A DNA stretch of 64,000 nt from the NCBI GenBank assembly GCA_910583985.1, contig CAJTYA010000001.1, positions 158,773 to 222,772 on the forward strand. The letters run 5' to 3'. Source of the DNA: an uncultured Alistipes sp. (lineage in GTDB: Bacteria; Bacteroidota; Bacteroidia; Bacteroidales; Rikenellaceae). Both the position numbers and the translations under genes were made by a program. Under the pieces are notes generated by a model. That model ran no database searches. It had not been told where the DNA came from and was given only the letters and a program-made list of their open reading frames with translations. This document shows, piece after piece, positions 61,914 to 64,000 of this stretch. The first letter of the stretch is position 1; each line of letters starts with the position of its first letter.

Positions 61914-64000
61914 CTATTTCGACGAAATCGTTTCGGCGGCGGCCAGTACGCTCAGGTTTCGGATCGCGCGCGTGCCGGCCACTTCCGGGATCAGATGGAC
62001 GCAGGAGCGGTCGAGACCCATCAAGATCGGGCCGTTGATTTCGGCTCCGCCCAGAATCTCCATCATCTTGTACGAAATGTTGGCCGACGACAGGTTGGGG
62101 AAGATCAACACGTTGATGTCGCGGTCGCCTAACTTGCTGAAGGGGTAGAACTCGCTGCGGGCCTTTTTGTTCAGCGCGATGTCGGCTTTCATTTCGCCGT
62201 CGACGAGCAGTTCCGGATAGCGGTAGTGGAGGATTTCGACGGCTTTGGCGATCTTGGAGGCCAGCGGTTCGGTGTCGGTGCCGAAGTTGGAGTGCGACAG
62301 CATGCCGATGACCGGTTCGATGCCGAAATTGCGGACGGTCCGTGCCGCCATCAGCGCGATGTGGACGAGGTCGTCGACCGAGGGACTCGGATTGACCGCC
62401 GTGTCGGCGAAGAACATGGGCCCCTTCTTCGTCGTCACGATTTCCATCGTGGCTAGCGTCGTGTCGCCCTGCGTGAAAATCTGGCGGACGGGCTTGAGCG
62501 CCTCGTTGTAGCGGTGCGTGTAGCCGAGGATCGACGTGTCGGCGTCTCCGGCCGCCACCATCATCAGCGTGAACCAGTCGCGGCGCATCATGTAGTCGAC
62601 GGCTTCGTGCATGCGCACGCCCTTGCGGCTGACCTTGCCGTACAGCAGCGCGGCGTAGCGGTTGCGCCGTTCGGCTTCGTCGTCGTGCTGGAAATCGACG
62701 ATGTGCTTGCCGTCGAGGTGCAGGTGGTTGTCGCGGAGCAGCGTTTCGATTTTCGCCCGGTTGCCCACCAGAATCGGCACGGCGATGTTTTCGTTGGCCA
62801 GATGCACGGCGGCCTTGATCGTCGTGAGGCGGTCGCCTTCGCTGAAGACGATGCGGCGCGGGGCGGCCGTACACACTTTCGACCGGACGGCCCGCATCAG
62901 CTTATCGTCGCGTCCCATGCGGCTCTCCAACTCCTGCGCGTAGGCTTTCCAGTCGGTGATGGTCTTCCGGGCCACGCCCGATTCGATGGCGGCTTTGGCC
63001 ACGGCGACCGATATGCAGGAGATGAGACGGGGGTCGAGCGCTTTGGGGATCAAGTATTTGCGTCCGAAGGTGATGTCGTTGTCGTTGTAGGCCGCCGCGA
63101 CGATGTCCGGGACCGGCTGTTTGGCCAGCTCGGCCAGCGCCAGCACGGCGCCGATTTTCATCGCCTCGTTGATCTTCGTGGCCCGCACGTCGAGCGCGCC
63201 CCGGAAGATGTACGGGAAGCCGAGCACGTTGTTTACCTGATTGGGGTAGTCCGAACGGCCGGTGGCGAAGATGATGTCTTCTCTGGCCGCCATCGCGTTG
63301 TCGTAGGAGATTTCCGGGTCGGGGTTGGCCAGCGCGAAGACGATCGGGTTCGCGGCCATGCTCCGGACCATCTCCTGCGTCAGCACGTCGGCCACGGAGA
63401 GGCCCAGAAAGACGTCGGCTCCGGCGAGGGCTTCCTCCAGCGTGTCGATGCCGCGGTCCGTGGCGAAGCCCGCTTTGACGGGCGTCAGGTTTTTCCTGCG
63501 GGTCGTGATGACGCCCTTGCTGTCGCACATGACCAGATTTTCGGGCTTGACGCCCAATGCGATATAGAGCTTGGCGCAGGACACGGCGGCGGCTCCCGCT
63601 CCGTTGACCACCACCTGCACCTCCCCGATTTTCTTGCCGGCCACTTCGAGGGCGTTGAGCAGCGCGGCCGACGAAATGATGGCCGTGCCGTGCTGGTCGT
63701 CGTGCATGACCGGGATCGAGAGCTCTTCCTTGAGCCGTTCTTCGATTTCGAAACATTCGGGGGCCTTGATGTCTTCGAGGTTGATGCCGCCGAAGGTGAC
63801 CGAAATGTTCTTGACCGTTTCGATGAAGCGTTCGGTATCTTTCGTATCCACTTCGATGTCGAAGACGTCGATGTCGGCGAATGTCTTGAACAGCAATCCT
63901 TTCCCTTCCATGACCGGCTTGCCCGCCGCGGCGCCGATGTCGCCTAATCCTAATACGGCCGTGCCGTTGGAAATGACGGCCACCAGATTGCCCTTGGCCG
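61914..64000 (-). CDS. maeB: Malic enzyme fused to phosphotransacetylase domain, N-terminus outside the window
   Basis: About 695 codons are present; the start lies beyond the right edge. Malic enzyme converts malate to pyruvate and CO2 with reduction of NAD(P)+. Visible parts: VISNGTAVLGLGDIGAAAGKPVMEGKGLLFKTFADIDVFDIEVDT, INLEDIKAPECFEIEERL, the metal and catalytic segment MHDDQHGTAIISSAALLNAL, the nucleotide-binding VVNGAGAAAVSCAKLYIALG and FALANPDPEISYDNA. From about mid-protein a phosphotransacetylase-like domain begins (RIVFSEGDRLTTIKAAVHLANENIAVPILVGNR), ending in VAGTRAIRNLSVLAAAETISSK. This fused form is the MaeB type. In such enzymes the extra domain lacks acetyltransferase activity and acts as a regulatory module, from general knowledge. 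Confidence 0.95.
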   Translation of the reverse strand, partial: AKGNLVAVISNGTAVLGLGDIGAAAGKPVMEGKGLLFKTFADIDVFDIEVDTKDTERFIETVKNISVTFGGINLEDIKAPECFEIEERLKEELSIPVMHDDQHGTAIISSAALLNALEVAGKKIGEVQVVVNGAGAAAVSCAKLYIALGVKPENLVMCDSKGVITTRRKNLTPVKAGFATDRGIDTLEEALAGADVFLGLSVADVLTQEMVRSMAANPIVFALANPDPEISYDNAMAAREDIIFATGRSDYPNQVNNVLGFPYIFRGALDVRATKINEAMKIGAVLALAELAKQPVPDIVAAAYNDNDITFGRKYLIPKALDPRLISCISVAVAKAAIESGVARKTITDWKAYAQELESRMGRDDKLMRAVRSKVCTAAPRRIVFSEGDRLTTIKAAVHLANENIAVPILVGNRAKIETLLRDNHLHLDGKHIVDFQHDDEAERRNRYAALLYGKVSRKGVRMHEAVDYMMRRDWFTLMMVAAGDADTSILGYTHRYNEALKPVRQIFTQGDTTLATMEIVTTKKGPMFFADTAVNPSPSVDDLVHIALMAARTVRNFGIEPVIGMLSHSNFGTDTEPLASKIAKAVEILHYRYPELLVDGEMKADIALNKKARSEFYPFSKLGDRDINVLIFPNLSSANISYKMMEILGGAEINGPILMGLDRSCVHLIPEVAGTRAIRNLSVLAAAETISSK

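Overview
The window reads as chromosomal DNA of a high-GC member of the Bacteroidota, most likely Rikenellaceae and close to Alistipes. This is inferred from gene content: a PorX-type regulator with a PglZ domain, many SpII lipoproteins, GH109/GH43/GH99-like secreted glycosidases, an AURKAIP1/COX24-type mini-protein, and promoters of the Bacteroidota type (TTTG, about 20 nt, TAnnTTTG). No database search was possible. No rRNA, complete tRNA, CRISPR array or intact insertion sequence was seen.

Layout. 0.3-4.7 kb: a minus-strand group (ABM-fold protein, SRPBCC protein, pyrE) diverging from a Nudix hydrolase and an S9 peptidase. 5.1-6.7 kb: a leucine-rich-repeat lipoprotein. 7.04-8.5 kb: a lower-GC islet with two phage-like genes, a degenerate pentanucleotide array and a tRNA acceptor/T-arm look-alike. 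8.7-20.8 kb: a minus-strand housekeeping block (ppiD, CNNM/CBS protein, lptC, outer-membrane barrel, coaX, mfd, rng). 20.9-26.5 kb: COX24-type mini-gene, HU, porX-like gene, a LuxR-type regulator with a hemerythrin protein, murA. 26.9-37.3 kb: a secreted glycan-degradation cluster of four tandem GH99/GH71-like paralogues and two GH43 enzymes, without susC/susD in view. 37.4-47.0 kb: DUF4843-like lipoprotein, DUF1080 hydrolase, ThuA-like protein, Ig-like lipoprotein, GH109 enzyme and an N-acetylhexosamine-kinase-like protein, broken by gene-poor stretches. 47.8-50.0 kb: two glycosyltransferases. 50.6-59.7 kb: LuxE/PaaK-like protein, trxB, M23/LysM lipoprotein, LysE exporter, gtrA, uvrB, mntP, dnaG. 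59.8-64 kb: a GH2-like protein that has lost its catalytic residues, and a malic enzyme/phosphotransacetylase fusion cut by the window end.

How genes work together. The GH99-like/GH43 cluster probably acts on one complex glycan outside the cytoplasm. GH109 followed by the kinase suggests GalNAc release and salvage. DUF1080, ThuA-like and Gfo/Idh-type proteins together suggest 3-keto-glycoside chemistry. uvrB and mfd cover excision repair and its coupling to transcription.

Most unusual non-coding features: two cognate pentamer arrays (7.79-7.93 kb and 37.44-37.49 kb), a perfect acceptor-plus-T-arm minihelix at 7.95 kb, and a 176-bp structured inverted repeat at 42.06-42.24 kb that resembles a small non-autonomous mobile element.
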